Origin: Penicillus capitatus
Taxonomy: Eukaryota; Chlorophyta
Assembly (NCBI GenBank): GCA_965649825.1
Contig: OZ287696.1
Coordinates: 1,054,001 to 1,118,000, forward strand
Direction: 5' to 3'
DNA: 64,000 bases
The translations under genes and the position numbers were made by a program. Each line of letters begins with the position of its first letter. Position 1 is the first letter of the stretch. A model generated the notes under the pieces. The model was not told the origin of the DNA. It did not search any database and was given only the letters and a program-made list of their open reading frames with translations. Below are positions 10,001 through 19,937 of this stretch, piece after piece.

Positions 10001-10411
10001 ACGGAAGGAGACGTCTCTCCTCGCGCCGGAGCTCAATCCAGGTCTCCCTTCGATCGGTAGGTTCAGATGGAACCCACGGTGCCATCTCGCGTTTCGGCTG
10101 CATCTCTAGGCGTGCGGGTACCGGATGCCGAGTTCGCTCGCCTTCTGTGCAGTCGGCTGCACAAACCGATCGCGCTGACGAGCGCCAACAGGAGCGGAGA
10201 TCCGTCAAGTGTGTGCGTTTCTGAGTTTCAAGAGCTCTGGCCGGACTGTGCCATCGTCTTCGACGGTGGCCGAAGCTCAGGATCGAAACTGGGATCGACC
10301 GTGGTGGACCTGTCGTCATCGGGCCAGTACAAAATTCTGCGCACAGGGGACGGTCTCCAGTCCGTTCTGGAAGCTCTAGAACGTTTTGGCGTGCGAGAAG
10401 TTTCCGAGTGA
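7069..10411 (+). CDS. PDE12-like 2',5'-phosphodiesterase/deadenylase fused to Sua5/YrdC threonylcarbamoyl-AMP synthase
   Basis: The 5' two thirds match PDE12, an exonuclease-endonuclease-phosphatase enzyme acting on oligoadenylates and poly(A) of mitochondrial RNA. The start is MSNSSAEK at 7069, spliced over 7093-7141 to AVVRIPDAEENL. Later exons carry YEVVTNPPTV, ERVYTPAPPDVG, TYNVLADSYV, the CLQE motif, NTHL, GDLNSS and the catalytic YPSDHLA near 9525. The exon ending DHLA joins over 9541-9598 to VVVDMRFKDERKGS, the expected nuclease end, but no stop follows. The frame continues through ILPAVVEHVDRGVEELERGR and, over a 49-bp intron (9738-9786), into PTDTIYGLAADA, the YrdC signature. YrdC continues (AAKGR, LLPGPVTAV) over intron 10057-10109 to RVPDAEF, SANRSG and the stop at 10411. 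YrdC makes threonylcarbamoyl-AMP for tRNA t6A. Exons between 7290 and 9300 are only partly resolved. A separate YrdC start at ATG 9611 is possible. Confidence 0.8.
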
Positions 10412-11454
10412 AATTGCATTTGTCTGTTGCTCACGCTGACGCGTTTCTTTGGCGGAGCTTTCGTCAGATGAACAGAGGGAACGCTTGTTGCTCGACGAAA
10501 CTGTTCTTGGAATGAATTCACAACGATCGTCTTCTACGCGCCCGATCGTACGAAGAACCTCCTTTGCGAGCTGCGCAGTGGTTTCTTGCTCTGCATTCCT
10601 TGAACCACGGTGACCAATTAGACGACGCCTCTTTTGTGCAGCCATCTTTTCTCGCGAAAGAAAAGCAACTGTCAAAGCGAAATCTCGACTCGCTTGATCG
10701 CCGTCTCTCGTGTCTGTCACTGACGACATACTGTCAAGAGAAGATCCATTGAAAATCTCCGGCCCGAGCAAAGCAAGAATCTTTAAAAGAGACCATCTTA
10801 CGGATTTTGGAAGTTAGGTCGGCGCCCAAGTAGGTAGAGAGTTCGCCACATCGTTTCAGAGAGCTACGCGCCAATATTTCGACATGCACACCAGGTGATC
10901 ACCATCAAACCAATAACCAATTCATACCATCCTAAATCAATCTATGTTGGCCATTGTCGTATCATCAGAAGAGTGCTCAAATGAGAAATCGACAACTCGT
11001 GCTGTCAAGTGATTGATCGCGATTCTAATGAAGACATCCTTGAGAGGGTCTTACCTCGCCCTTCAACCACTCGAATGTAAAAAGCACAAATGGTTACATT
11101 TCTTTAATACTTGTACGACAGTGTGTTTCAAGCCAGTACTGAGATGCAATAGGTATAAGTCCACAGGGTGATTTCTAGAACATGATTTGCTAAACGCCAG
11201 AAATGGGTATCCGGTTCGGTTTTACATGCAGCCTCTCATGTACCAGTCATAACCACCACTTTTGCATGAACCTCAAGAAATAACATTCCTCGACATGTGA
11301 CTGGATAACGGCACAGTCCGTTCCACAGCAGGAGATTTGGATGCTGGAAGCGTTTCAGTCGAGTCTAGCGCTTGCTTATTGCTCGGCGGCTTCGTCGTTG
11401 GTGATTACGTCGCCATCACTAACTGCCTCACACGGTTGCGACTGTCATTTGCGG
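10412..11454. other. Intergenic, AT-richer; no gene seen
   Basis: Lies between the convergent Sua5 end and the Tudor-like gene on minus. Only short, low-quality frames occur (for example 10376-10771 minus). The minus-strand gene's last exon may extend to about 11395 through splicing near 11455, but no clear site was found. Confidence 0.5.
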
Positions 11455-12135
11455 TCAAAAACCCTGGGCGTTTCTGAATCGTATTGCTTCTTTCGTTTCT
11501 TCGAGTTTTGGACGTTTCTCGCTGCGTTTATCTTTTCCAGCAGAAACGCTTCCCGGTCGCCGCTCTCTTGACAATTTTCGTCTATCGCCGTCCAAGCCGC
11601 TGCCTTTCGACGCACTCGCCCTCCAAGAAGGATCTGCTGGATAGAGATCGGAAGCCGACTCCAGCCATTCGGCACTCCGTCCGCGTGCGCCTTCGATAGT
11701 GAGTCGAATCTCTCCTCCTGCCCTCGTGGGAAATTCCTTCACAATACCCAACGTCCATTTGCGTCCTGCAGGTCGCCAGTCGACGAAAACTCGCCCTCCG
11801 CGACCGGAAGGATCGACTCGGAACTGTCCAGAACGCGGGTCATGGGTGTGGTGGACTCGACAATGGAGTCCGGTGCGGCTGTTCTCTGGACTGCCGGGGG
11901 GCTCGGAGACGCGTGGCATGGGACGGTTGACGTCTGAATCGACAGAGGTAGCTAAGGATGGAGCTTCTAAGAGAATCCAGTGTGAGCCATGCAGGTACCA
12001 AACTGTCTCCGGCGCAATGGACAAGGGACATTTCAGAAGACGACAGTAGAATGGGCACCGCATCGTGATATGGCGCCTGATGGTGGTCTGACAGTCGACG
12101 GACAACCATGGTAAGTGCAGAGGGACGCCGTTCAT
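11455..12135 (-). CDS. Tudor/MBT-like domain protein with basic C-terminus
   Basis: A 226-codon frame. About 125 residues in, it has GGRVFVDWRPAGRKWTLGIV, then EIRLTIEG and SAEWLESASDLYPADP. The pattern GxxVxVDWR...KWxxGxVxxF...xxxLxIEG...xEWL...SxxLxP resembles a Tudor/chromo-barrel or MBT-type fold that reads methylated histones or binds protein partners. The C-terminal about 60 residues are Lys/Arg/Ser-rich (ERRPGSVSAGKDKRSEKR), suggesting a nuclear protein. The N-terminal about 110 residues look less protein-like and may include an unspliced intron; the ATG at 12135 is simply the first in frame. It has no operon-like neighbour and faces the hairpin cluster at 12.4 kb. Confidence 0.4.
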   Translation of the reverse strand: MNGVPLHLPWLSVDCQTTIRRHITMRCPFYCRLLKCPLSIAPETVWYLHGSHWILLEAPSLATSVDSDVNRPMPRVSEPPGSPENSRTGLHCRVHHTHDPRSGQFRVDPSGRGGRVFVDWRPAGRKWTLGIVKEFPTRAGGEIRLTIEGARGRSAEWLESASDLYPADPSWRASASKGSGLDGDRRKLSRERRPGSVSAGKDKRSEKRPKLEETKEAIRFRNAQGF

Positions 12136-12434
12136 TTTTCAGAACCCTGTGTTTCGATGTAGCTATGGACGAGATTATTGGTCGTCCGTCCTGATCAGGA
12201 CTACAGCAACAGTGGACGGATATTGACGGGTTGGAAGCTCTCGATGGTTTGATGAAAAGATCGCCGTCGCCGAGCGACATGCCATCGTCAATAGCGACGC
12301 GACGCCTGTGACAGGAGACGGTGGACATGATGACAACATAAACACGACGCTGCTGGAAACCGGCGACTTGGCCAGTCGAAGAGGAGACGCATGAAGCATG
12401 CAGACGTCAGTCAACACATGGTAACAAGGGGCGT

Positions 12435-12647
12435 GTACATGAGTCTGCCGTCGATCTGCCTCGATGCAGATCGACGCAGACCTTGTACGTAGCTACTGCC
12501 ATGTGCATGAGACTGCCGTCGATCTGCCTCGATGCAGATCGGCGCAGTCCTGCACATGGAGGCGGCTCAAGAGGCCATAGCTACTGCCATGTGCATGAGA
12601 CTGCCGTCGATCTGCCTTGATGCAGATCGGCGCAGTCCTGCACATGG
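12435..12647 (+). repeat. Hairpin cluster 2 (three palindromes)
   Basis: Hairpins at 12435-12488, 12499-12559 and 12587-12647. The first has GTACA/TGTAC outer and GTCTGC/GCAGAC middle arms. The other two have CATGTGCA/TGCACATG outer and GACTGC/GCAGTC middle arms, so the middle stem is kept by paired changes. The core GATCTGC-GCAGATC is constant, and the loop is CTCGAT or CTTGAT. Upstream the sequence matches 52.57 kb back to about 12370 only. The HTH gene that precedes the hairpins in the other copies is absent here. Confidence 0.9.
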
Positions 12648-12748
12648 CATAACTATCCAAGCCTGGAGCACGCGCCTACCCGAGTCGTCTTCCGTAAATG
12701 CGAAGCAGCTGTTCTTCCCCTGATATATAATGCCAAAGGTATGGAACC

Positions 12749-13048
12749 TTAGAATGCAAATAAGCTGAATGCGATGTTCCAGACAGGCCAGAAGATTCGG
12801 ATCCTTGTGGAGGACACTGGAGAATTGATGTGTGAAGTCTTGTCGTGGAAGATCGATATATTACCGTTTGAGAGGATTTGGCTGGTCACCGAGATTTGAT
12901 ACGGACAGAAGGCAACACAGATGTTTGCCTCGACCAGCATCAATGCATCGCCTGTAGAGATCAGTTCATCGATTGATCTCTCCTCAACATAATCCAACCC
13001 AGCCGATGCAAAGGGCTTCACTTTCGTTAACAGTTGGTCTATTGGCAC
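12749..13048 (-). CDS. Unrecognised 99-codon ORF, duplicated at about 52 kb
   Basis: Encodes RSIDELISTGDALMLVEANI followed by CPYQISVTSQILSNGN and FHDKTSHINSP. The inverted copy at 51930-52219 keeps this stretch almost unchanged although neighbouring bases differ, which hints at coding selection. The flanking residues diverge and the other copy has an in-frame stop upstream and an indel downstream. No family recognised. It may be one exon of a larger gene. Confidence 0.35.
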   Translation of the reverse strand: MPIDQLLTKVKPFASAGLDYVEERSIDELISTGDALMLVEANICVAFCPYQISVTSQILSNGNISIFHDKTSHINSPVSSTRIRIFWPVWNIAFSLFAF

Positions 13049-13239
13049 AAGTGTTGCCCATCAAGAAGAGATGTCTTGCAAGGTCAGAGTGTTAGTTCAT
13101 CAGCCAGTGAATTCTGTGAAGCTCTGAGAGACCTGGAGAAATGTGCCGAGAAAGCAATCTTATTATGCTGGTCAAAAGGGCGTCGTTGAAGAGAATTACT
13201 GTAGGTTCTCTCATGATCAGCTGTGTTGACAAGAGACGA

Positions 13240-14470
13240 CACGTGACGAAGCCGACATCCGACAACCTACGATGAAGCATCTGGCAGAATGACATCCTAC
13301 GATCCGACATCCGAGAGCCCATTGATGAAGACGACGACCAACGATGAAGCATCTGGCAGCAGACATCCTACGATCCGACATCCGAGAGCCCATTGATGAA
13401 GACGACGACCGATGATGAAGCTCCCAGCAGCCGGCAATCTATGATCCGGAATCGGACAAACGATGATGAAGACTATAGCCTAGATCCGAAGTTCGACAAC
13501 CCATCGATGAAGACGACGATTGATGATGAACCACCTGGCTGCCGATAATCTATGATCCGAAGTTCGACAGCGGACAACCGATCAGATCTGACATCCGACG
13601 GCAAACAACCTATGATCTGACATACAACAGCCTACGATGAAGCCTCAGGCAGTCTATGATCTGAACTCCAGCAGCAGACAGTCTGTGATCTGACATTCGA
13701 CGGTGTACGATGAAGACGACAGCCTGCTACAAAGACACTGCCCATCAGATCGAACATCTAAGAGCTTGTGAAGAAGACCAGGACATCGATGAAGACGATC
13801 AACCATTCGATCGGACATCCGAAGGCTATGATGAAGACGACTACCTATCAGATCGAACATCTGAGAGCCATCGATGAAGACCAGGACCTGCGATGAGGAC
13901 GATCAACTATTCGATCGGGCATCCAATTGATATAATGATGACGACTACCTATCAGACCGAACATCCGAGAGTGTGCGATGAAGACCAGGACCTGCGATCG
14001 AGCGTCCAATATCTAATGACGAAGCCAGCAGCAGCCTCCAGCAGCAGACAACCTATTCGATCCGATATCCAACAGCTATGATGAAGATGACTTACCTGCA
14101 ATGAAGCCTCCAGCAGCCTCCAGCAGCATACAACATTTCTGATCTGACATTCGACCGTTTGTGACGAAGATGACTTGCCTGAGATGAAGCCTCCAGCAGC
14201 ATACAAGATTTCTGATCTGACATCCAACAGCATGTGATGAAGATGACTTACTTGATGAAGCCTCCAGCAGCCTCCAACAGCATACAACATTTCTGATCTG
14301 ACATCCAACAGCATGTGATGAAGATGACTTACTTGATGAAGCCTCCAGCAGCCTCCAGCAGCATACAACATTTCTGATCTGACATCCAACAGCATGTGAT
14401 GAAGATGACTTACTTGATGAAGCCTCCAGCAGCCTCCAGCAGCCTCCAGCAGCACATAATTTTCGATCTG
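13240..14470. repeat. Complex minisatellite array (about 50- and about 80-bp units)
   Basis: The left part (about 13.24-14.0 kb) consists of diverged units built from GATGAAGACGA and GATCxGACATCCGA. The right part (14078-14455) has about five units of 70-85 bp containing CCTCCAGCAGCCTCCAGCAG, CATACAACATTTCTGATCTG and GATGAAGATGACTTACxTG. On the minus strand each right-hand unit carries a splice-donor-like AGGTAAGT, AAGTAAGT or AGGCAAGT. The array is mirrored at 51.0-51.73 kb with fewer units. Open frames run across it on both strands and are probably by-products. Confidence 0.85.
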
Positions 14471-14689
14471 ACATCAGCAGACAGCCTTTTATCAAGCCGA
14501 TCCCGTGCATTTCAGTTGTTGGGCGATATTATCAATTACCTCTGGACGAATAATTATATGGTGTTTTTGCATATCTTTTGGGCATTTAAGAACTCTGGAC
14601 TTGAACAAACTAGATTTTATAACCTTGATGATGTAGTGCTGATTCGATCACATTTTTTCCGATTTGTTTAATAAAAGAGGGATTCTGTG

Positions 14690-14826
14690 TTTAGGCCATC
14701 TCATTCGTGGCAATTGTACAGACACCTGCTAAGCTGTTTAGGCCATCTCATTTATGGCAATTGTACAGACACCTGTTAAGCTGTTTAGCCATCTCATTTG
14801 TGGCGACTGTACAGACACAGTAGACG
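14690..14826 (+). repeat. Three tandem about 47-bp repeats
   Basis: Three copies of a unit beginning GTTTAGGCCATCTCATT and containing GGCAATTGTACAGACACCTG. The third is degenerate (GCCATCTCATTTGTGGCGAC). The mirrored locus at 50740-50815 carries only about two copies, so unit number changed after the duplication. Confidence 0.8.
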
Positions 14827-15033
14827 ATGTAGCTCGCGATAACGAACGCGTCGAAAACGCAGTATAAGACGTCCCTTATGCATCCCAGCCCAGGCTGCTA
14901 GAGGTGTGTTCGATCGATTCGGTTTAAACATGCAGCACTGAGAGAACCACAAAGAAGTTTCATTGTATACTACTGCCACCTCAATGGCATCTCTTGCCGA
15001 GTGTCATTCAAATCGAAGAAAGAATATCCAAGA

Positions 15034-15683
15034 CTACAGAAAATTCATGAACGAGTATGCAGGATCGGCGCCAACCCAGTGTGGGGGAGAGGTCTTCGTC
15101 ACAGATGGATAGTCCTGAACACACACAGCTCAGGGACGAACAAGCGAGATCCGTGCTTGCCCGTATCATCTCGCAGTACTTTTTTACGTTAGGATAGTCT
15201 TTGAATGTCATTCCAAACCTTGCTAGAATCAAGAGCATCGGCGCCAACATCGCATCTGGTGAAACATGGCACTTGCAGACAGAACCAGTTGCCGAGGAGC
15301 AGTACCTGCGAGAGTGAATGCGTCTGTTGCTGCGTATCTCTGCGCACCTAGATATGCATCCCACAGGGCCATCTCTGCCTGGAGGCACGCAGTGCTGATC
15401 TGATACTCCAGTCGGTCGACCATACCTTGATTTCTTCGATCTGCTGCTGAGCATGTTGATTCTCCAGTTCCTTCCTCTGTGACACGATTCGGATGCTTCC
15501 TGCTGGTTAACAGATCGATACCCTACCATAGAATAAGTGTAGTTTCGTTGCTTCATGTCTGTTACGATGGCTTCGAAGTATCGCTGTAACACCTGGGCCG
15601 AGCATCCGTCGAAGGATAGGGGATGTGCGTGCAACAACGACTTTTGCTTTTTCGACCGGAGTCGACGGGAGAAGCGGTTTTTC
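15034..15683 (-). pseudogene. 5'-truncated copy of the rho-class GST gene
   Basis: Inverted duplicate of the 3' three quarters of the gene at 49487-50508. It contains the exons for QRYFEAIVTDMKQRNY, the ALWDAYLGAQRYAATDAFTL segment, MLLILARFGMTFKDYPNVKK and the C-terminal PSVTKTSPPHW. Homology ends at about 15683 within the codons for EKPLLPS. The first exons, with the glutathione-binding thioredoxin-like half, are missing and replaced by repeat family E sequence. Without that half it cannot act as a transferase. Splice sites and frames downstream are largely kept, so the copy is recent. Confidence 0.75.
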
Positions 15684-15689
15684 AGGTAA

Positions 15690-17830
15690 CCGCCTGCGCC
15701 GCACTGCGAGGCGTCGCTCGCCGACCGTAAAAGTCATTCTTCTGCAAACTCACAGTCTCTCACACTTTCTTTGCAGACTCTGTGGCGGGGTGGGCATCTC
15801 TTCTTCTTTTAACCACTATTCTAACATTTTTCTGTGAGACATCACACTTTTCGATAGAGTGACATTCACAAGCTTTTTTACGCAGATTGTAACACCTTCA
15901 CTGGATATTACACGTTTCGAAAGAGTGACATTTACGACCTTTCTTGAGCTAGAATTATAACGTTTTTCATTGAATGTCAATCACACTTTTCATATTTCAC
16001 ATCGTTTAAGCATTGACTCCATTCTCGTTATGACGTGTGCGACTTATGATCTGATGACAAAGCGCTAAAATGTCGACGCCTTCCTGACTGTTGTGAGGGG
16101 TGTTTTAGGATGCAGTGCATCGTCAAGCTCGAAGATGTCTGGAATCTACAGATCTCTTCGCTGCCTCTTCTTTCGCAGACAGCCAATGACGGCGCCGACT
16201 CCGTGCGGGCACCGCGACTAAGTTTTCGAAACTCGCCAAACACGTCGCTTCTTATGACTGCAGACAACTGCTCAGCTCGCTACGTGGCGCACTCTTGCCT
16301 GTCTGCCAACACCGCCGTGCCACGCTTCTGTCCGAGAGGCTTGCACTCAGGAGTCCAATGTACTTGCAGTGCTCGAGATCTCGGAATCGTGCCTATAAAT
16401 GATAATAAACCTGTGGCGGCTGTGGCGACGAGGTGGCGAGAGAAGAGCGATAGACGAGAACCGCGTCGATGTGCTTGCCGAACTCTCAGGCAGTCGCAGT
16501 TCGCCTTTTCAGACTCAAGTCGATTCGAAACGGCACAGGTCTGGCGTCGTTCAGTACGGGCGACGGCACGGTCACCCGAAACAAACATAAAGTCACTGCT
16601 CGTCGTTGACAGCAGGCGACGTGCTTCGAAGAAAAGAGCGCGAGGTGAACGATCGACTCGGCGAAACTGTCTACAGATTGCGCCTCCTAAGATTCGTCGT
16701 GGACTCTTTCCCTCGTCTAAAGAGTGCATTACAGTCCATACAGTTGGTCAGCGCAAAGAACAGTACACGCATTGAAACGACTAACTGTGCTTTTTCGTGT
16801 CATCGCCTTGGCGACTTCGCAGCTCGAGCAAAGGCAACAGAGGAGGAACACGGAGGAGTTTGACGAAAGACGAACAGGTGCAAGAACAGTGAAGAAGTCT
16901 GTGCTGAGGCCACAGTCGAAAGAGGCCGTCGAGCACCGAACCTCCAGGAAAGCTTGTTCGACAGCTCGGATGGCGTCAGCTGACTGTCTTTGTGCCATTC
17001 CATGCATCGAGCCATATCTCTACTGCTTACACTTAAGGCGTCTTCTGATCTGGGCGATTCCGCTTGCGACAATTCGAGTTGCACATGTTCGACGGATCTA
17101 TTTGACTCGGCAGGCCTGCACAATCACTCTCTTTTAAGTTTTTCTTGACAAAGACGACGAGGTCTACGCGTCTCCGCTTATCGTTCGTTCGGCTTTGAGG
17201 AGATTACCGGGACGACGTTTAAACGCTCGCTGAACTGAGATGTCGTGACATGGCAAGAAGAACAAAGTTACATAGATTGCATACATGCATACAGATCTCT
17301 TCGTGTGTTTCTGCTACGACTGACGTTAGCAGGAGATTCCCCACAGTTCGAAAAGTCGACTTAAAGAGACAACGAATGGCGGTCTCATGCAGTACAACGA
17401 TCAACGTCCTCAATACAGAAATGTTTTCTTGCATCAGTCATCTATCCCACGAACCCATTTACTCAAACATCTCCATAAAATGGAGATTCGAAAGAAATGC
17501 GACTGTGACGATCTTTCCTCATCGACCAGCTATTGTACAATGATAGTTTACACATATTTTGATTTGAACACGATACTGCCTTCCAGGCAGTTAGACAAGA
17601 ATAGAGCCAGGAAAGCACAATTGCTAGACATTGAAAGGTTCGAAGACGCTTAAAATGATAAAGTGCACAGCAGCGCACTGTGTGGGTGCATGTGTCGAAA
17701 ACATAGTCGATCACTGAAAACAGGGTGAAAGACGACGAAACTGATGGTGGGGCAACTGCCACAGGCTAGAATAACACACTGCGGCAAAGCAGAATATACG
17801 ACACGCATTTCGCGTATCGAATCCACATCC
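15690..17830 (-). repeat. Repeat family E, copy C (kinase 3' flank)
   Basis: The longest copy. Parts recur at 4544-5840, 24815-26430 and 33280-34140. The left end has a putative 50-bp GT-AG intron (15727-15776) between CCGACC and ACTCTGTGGCGGGG, followed by diverged repeats of a CACTTTTCGAxAGAGTGACATT unit at 15840-16010. The remainder holds only short, non-conserved frames. It abuts the kinase stop codon and was copied together with the kinase tail. Confidence 0.65.
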
Positions 17831-17831
17831 A

Positions 17832-19937
17832 TCAGTCTTCTGAGTTAGGTGATGGTGTAGATGCATTGAAAGGGCAGAAACCGAATCCACGACTGGCATC
17901 ATCCCCCTCTGTTGCCTCGTCTTGACTTGCTAGTCGAAACATCGAGAAATGAATAGTCGCACAGCTGCACTCGCCGGAAGCAGCGGATGACGCCACACCT
18001 CTGCCCATGTCCGCACCTTGCATCTCCCCGATCTCGGCGTTGACAACACATACTCCATCGGCCTTCGAGTTGGCTTCGGACATCTCTATCGCCATTCTGT
18101 CAGGAGTCCTTGTTCCGAGAGACGGCGACTTGGTCGGAATGGCTAGAGGCGTACTGGGTCCAGCGGCAAACGGATCTGAAGACGCCGCCGGAAGAGGTAC
18201 GCATGGAGGCGAGGCAGACATCCCGACATCCGGAGGGACTTCCGGAGGAATGTCGATCGTGATGTCCAGCGGAATACTGGGAGCCGTCTCATACAACTTC
18301 CATGCCGAAGTCTGCATCACGACTTGGCTCCTCAAGCAGTACTTCACAAGGTCCTCTCGCCAGCTCTGTTGAGTAACCTGTCCAGAGACGAGATGTTGCA
18401 AACAGAATTCGCGAACAGCCTGCACGTTCTGGCAGGTCGAGGAAGCAGGCAGTTCATCCACAAGCCTACTGCATATCTCCATCCAGTTTTCCGGGAGCTC
18501 GTTCTTTTCGGAGGCCATCGGGCAGAAAGGACGCGACTGACAAGCTGCAAAGAAGAAGGGACTAGGTGACGGGTTCCTCGTTTTCGCCACATGGATTTTT
18601 TGTTTTCCATTCCCTCGCTTCGCCTGTTTACGCACCCCTCCTTCCGAAAGGGGCTGGCGCATGGCCATTTTCTTCTTCTTCTGAGCTCGCTTATACCATT
18701 CTCGACATCTATAGACTAAGGCTGTCGAGAGGATGGCAAAAATGATGCCCGCAACGATACAAGCCCCTGTACTCTCCGGCGAGAAACGTCCGCCAGATCT
18801 GATCATATCTTTGCTGGCATAGCATGCAAGTAATGCGATGGCCAAGACAAGAATGCAGCCCGCCGCGGTGACGATCACAGACATCTGTGTGCATTTCTGG
18901 TAAATTTCCCTGGACTGCATTTCTTTTCTGAGTTCTTCGCGAATTCCGCTGATCCGCTTGTGGACCGTCTTGAAATCTGGTCGTCTTCTCGGATCCCTTC
19001 CGCAGCAATCATGCATGAGAGTGACGAGCGGTTCCAAACAAGGCAAGAACTCTCCAGGTAGCTTCGAGCGGTCTTCTGGAACTTCGGGGCGCATCTTTCC
19101 ATCCCTGACCGCTATCATGACTCCCAAAAGCCGCACTTCCACGTGCGGACCTCCTTCCTCTATTCCAAAATGGGTTGTCAACGTTAGAAGGTCTCGGATG
19201 AGCACCCCATAGGAATAGACATCCGACTTCGTTGAGTAGTTCATCTTCCTTGGTTTGGCCATGCTCCCCGCGATGACTTCAGGAGGTTGGTAGACCATCA
19301 TCAGGTTGCTCTCCATGGACCTCGGCCAGAACGTCTCGAAATCGTCCAGAACATCCACGACGCTCGCCAGACCAAAGTCTCCAACCTTGACATTGAAGTA
19401 AGAATCGCAGAATAGGTTTGACGGCTTCAAGTCTCGGTGCATCGTGGTTGGGGGTTCGTGGTGCAAACAGATCATCGCCGCAGCAATCTGCTCGAGCCAC
19501 TTCACTCTGTGAGTAAAGTCCTCGAAGAGGTACTGGTACTCTTCGCCCCGCATGACGTCGTAAAGCGATCTATTGGAACAGTACTCGGTGACGATGCATC
19601 CCAGCTGATTGGAGATGCCCTTGAATGCGACGATATTCTCGTGGCGCTTCTGTCCGAGGCGGTGTGCTTCGGCATGGAGCTTGTCTTTCGTTCTCTGGTC
19701 GAGCTCTTCTCCTGTTTTCGCCGCGTGCAGAAATTTTACCGCCACGTCGCAGCCGTGGAGTTTCGCGACATGCACCCGGCCGTATGCTCCCTCGCCGATG
19801 TTCTCCCTCACGATTATGTCATCTCGCGGAATCGAGAACCTCGACAACTGCGGGGCACATAATTGTTGCGGGGATGTTGATAGCGTATTCAAGCTGTGTC
19901 GACGCGTGGGAAACATGAGATGGAGATGCACTGTCAC
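17832..19937 (-). CDS. Intronless TKL-type Ser/Thr protein kinase with two transmembrane helices and long tail
   Basis: A single 701-codon frame. The kinase domain spans about residues 36-335: glycine loop IGEGAYGRV (47-55), catalytic Lys in VAVK (68), MHRDLKPSN (166-174), DFG (187-189), PPE (218-220), SDVYSYG (239-245) and the final RRRPDF. This is the tyrosine-kinase-like pattern, with Ser/Thr specificity implied by HRDLKPSN. Two hydrophobic helices follow (about 353-373 and 391-409), then a Lys/Arg-rich stretch. A tail holds LPENWMEICSRLVDEL and QSWREDLVKYCL, then a Pro/Ser-rich region. The kinase would face the same side as the tail. An internal MASEKN Met (474) raises the possibility that the tail was once a separate protein. 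Lack of introns contrasts with most neighbours. Two decayed tail copies lie at 3.9 and 26.4 kb. Confidence 0.85.
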   Translation of the reverse strand: MTVHLHLMFPTRRHSLNTLSTSPQQLCAPQLSRFSIPRDDIIVRENIGEGAYGRVHVAKLHGCDVAVKFLHAAKTGEELDQRTKDKLHAEAHRLGQKRHENIVAFKGISNQLGCIVTEYCSNRSLYDVMRGEEYQYLFEDFTHRVKWLEQIAAAMICLHHEPPTTMHRDLKPSNLFCDSYFNVKVGDFGLASVVDVLDDFETFWPRSMESNLMMVYQPPEVIAGSMAKPRKMNYSTKSDVYSYGVLIRDLLTLTTHFGIEEGGPHVEVRLLGVMIAVRDGKMRPEVPEDRSKLPGEFLPCLEPLVTLMHDCCGRDPRRRPDFKTVHKRISGIREELRKEMQSREIYQKCTQMSVIVTAAGCILVLAIALLACYASKDMIRSGGRFSPESTGACIVAGIIFAILSTALVYRCREWYKRAQKKKKMAMRQPLSEGGVRKQAKRGNGKQKIHVAKTRNPSPSPFFFAACQSRPFCPMASEKNELPENWMEICSRLVDELPASSTCQNVQAVREFCLQHLVSGQVTQQSWREDLVKYCLRSQVVMQTSAWKLYETAPSIPLDITIDIPPEVPPDVGMSASPPCVPLPAASSDPFAAGPSTPLAIPTKSPSLGTRTPDRMAIEMSEANSKADGVCVVNAEIGEMQGADMGRGVASSAASGECSCATIHFSMFRLASQDEATEGDDASRGFGFCPFNASTPSPNSED

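Noticed and set aside
12499-12647. Small conserved peptides (such as LPSICLDADRRSPAHG) read from the hairpins
   Set aside because: They arise because the palindrome is repeated; they lack consistent starts or ends and appear on both strands.
13952-14510. 144-167 codon minus-strand ORFs rich in LLEAAGGCWRL
   Set aside because: Direct translation of minisatellite units in two frames; unit number varies between arms.
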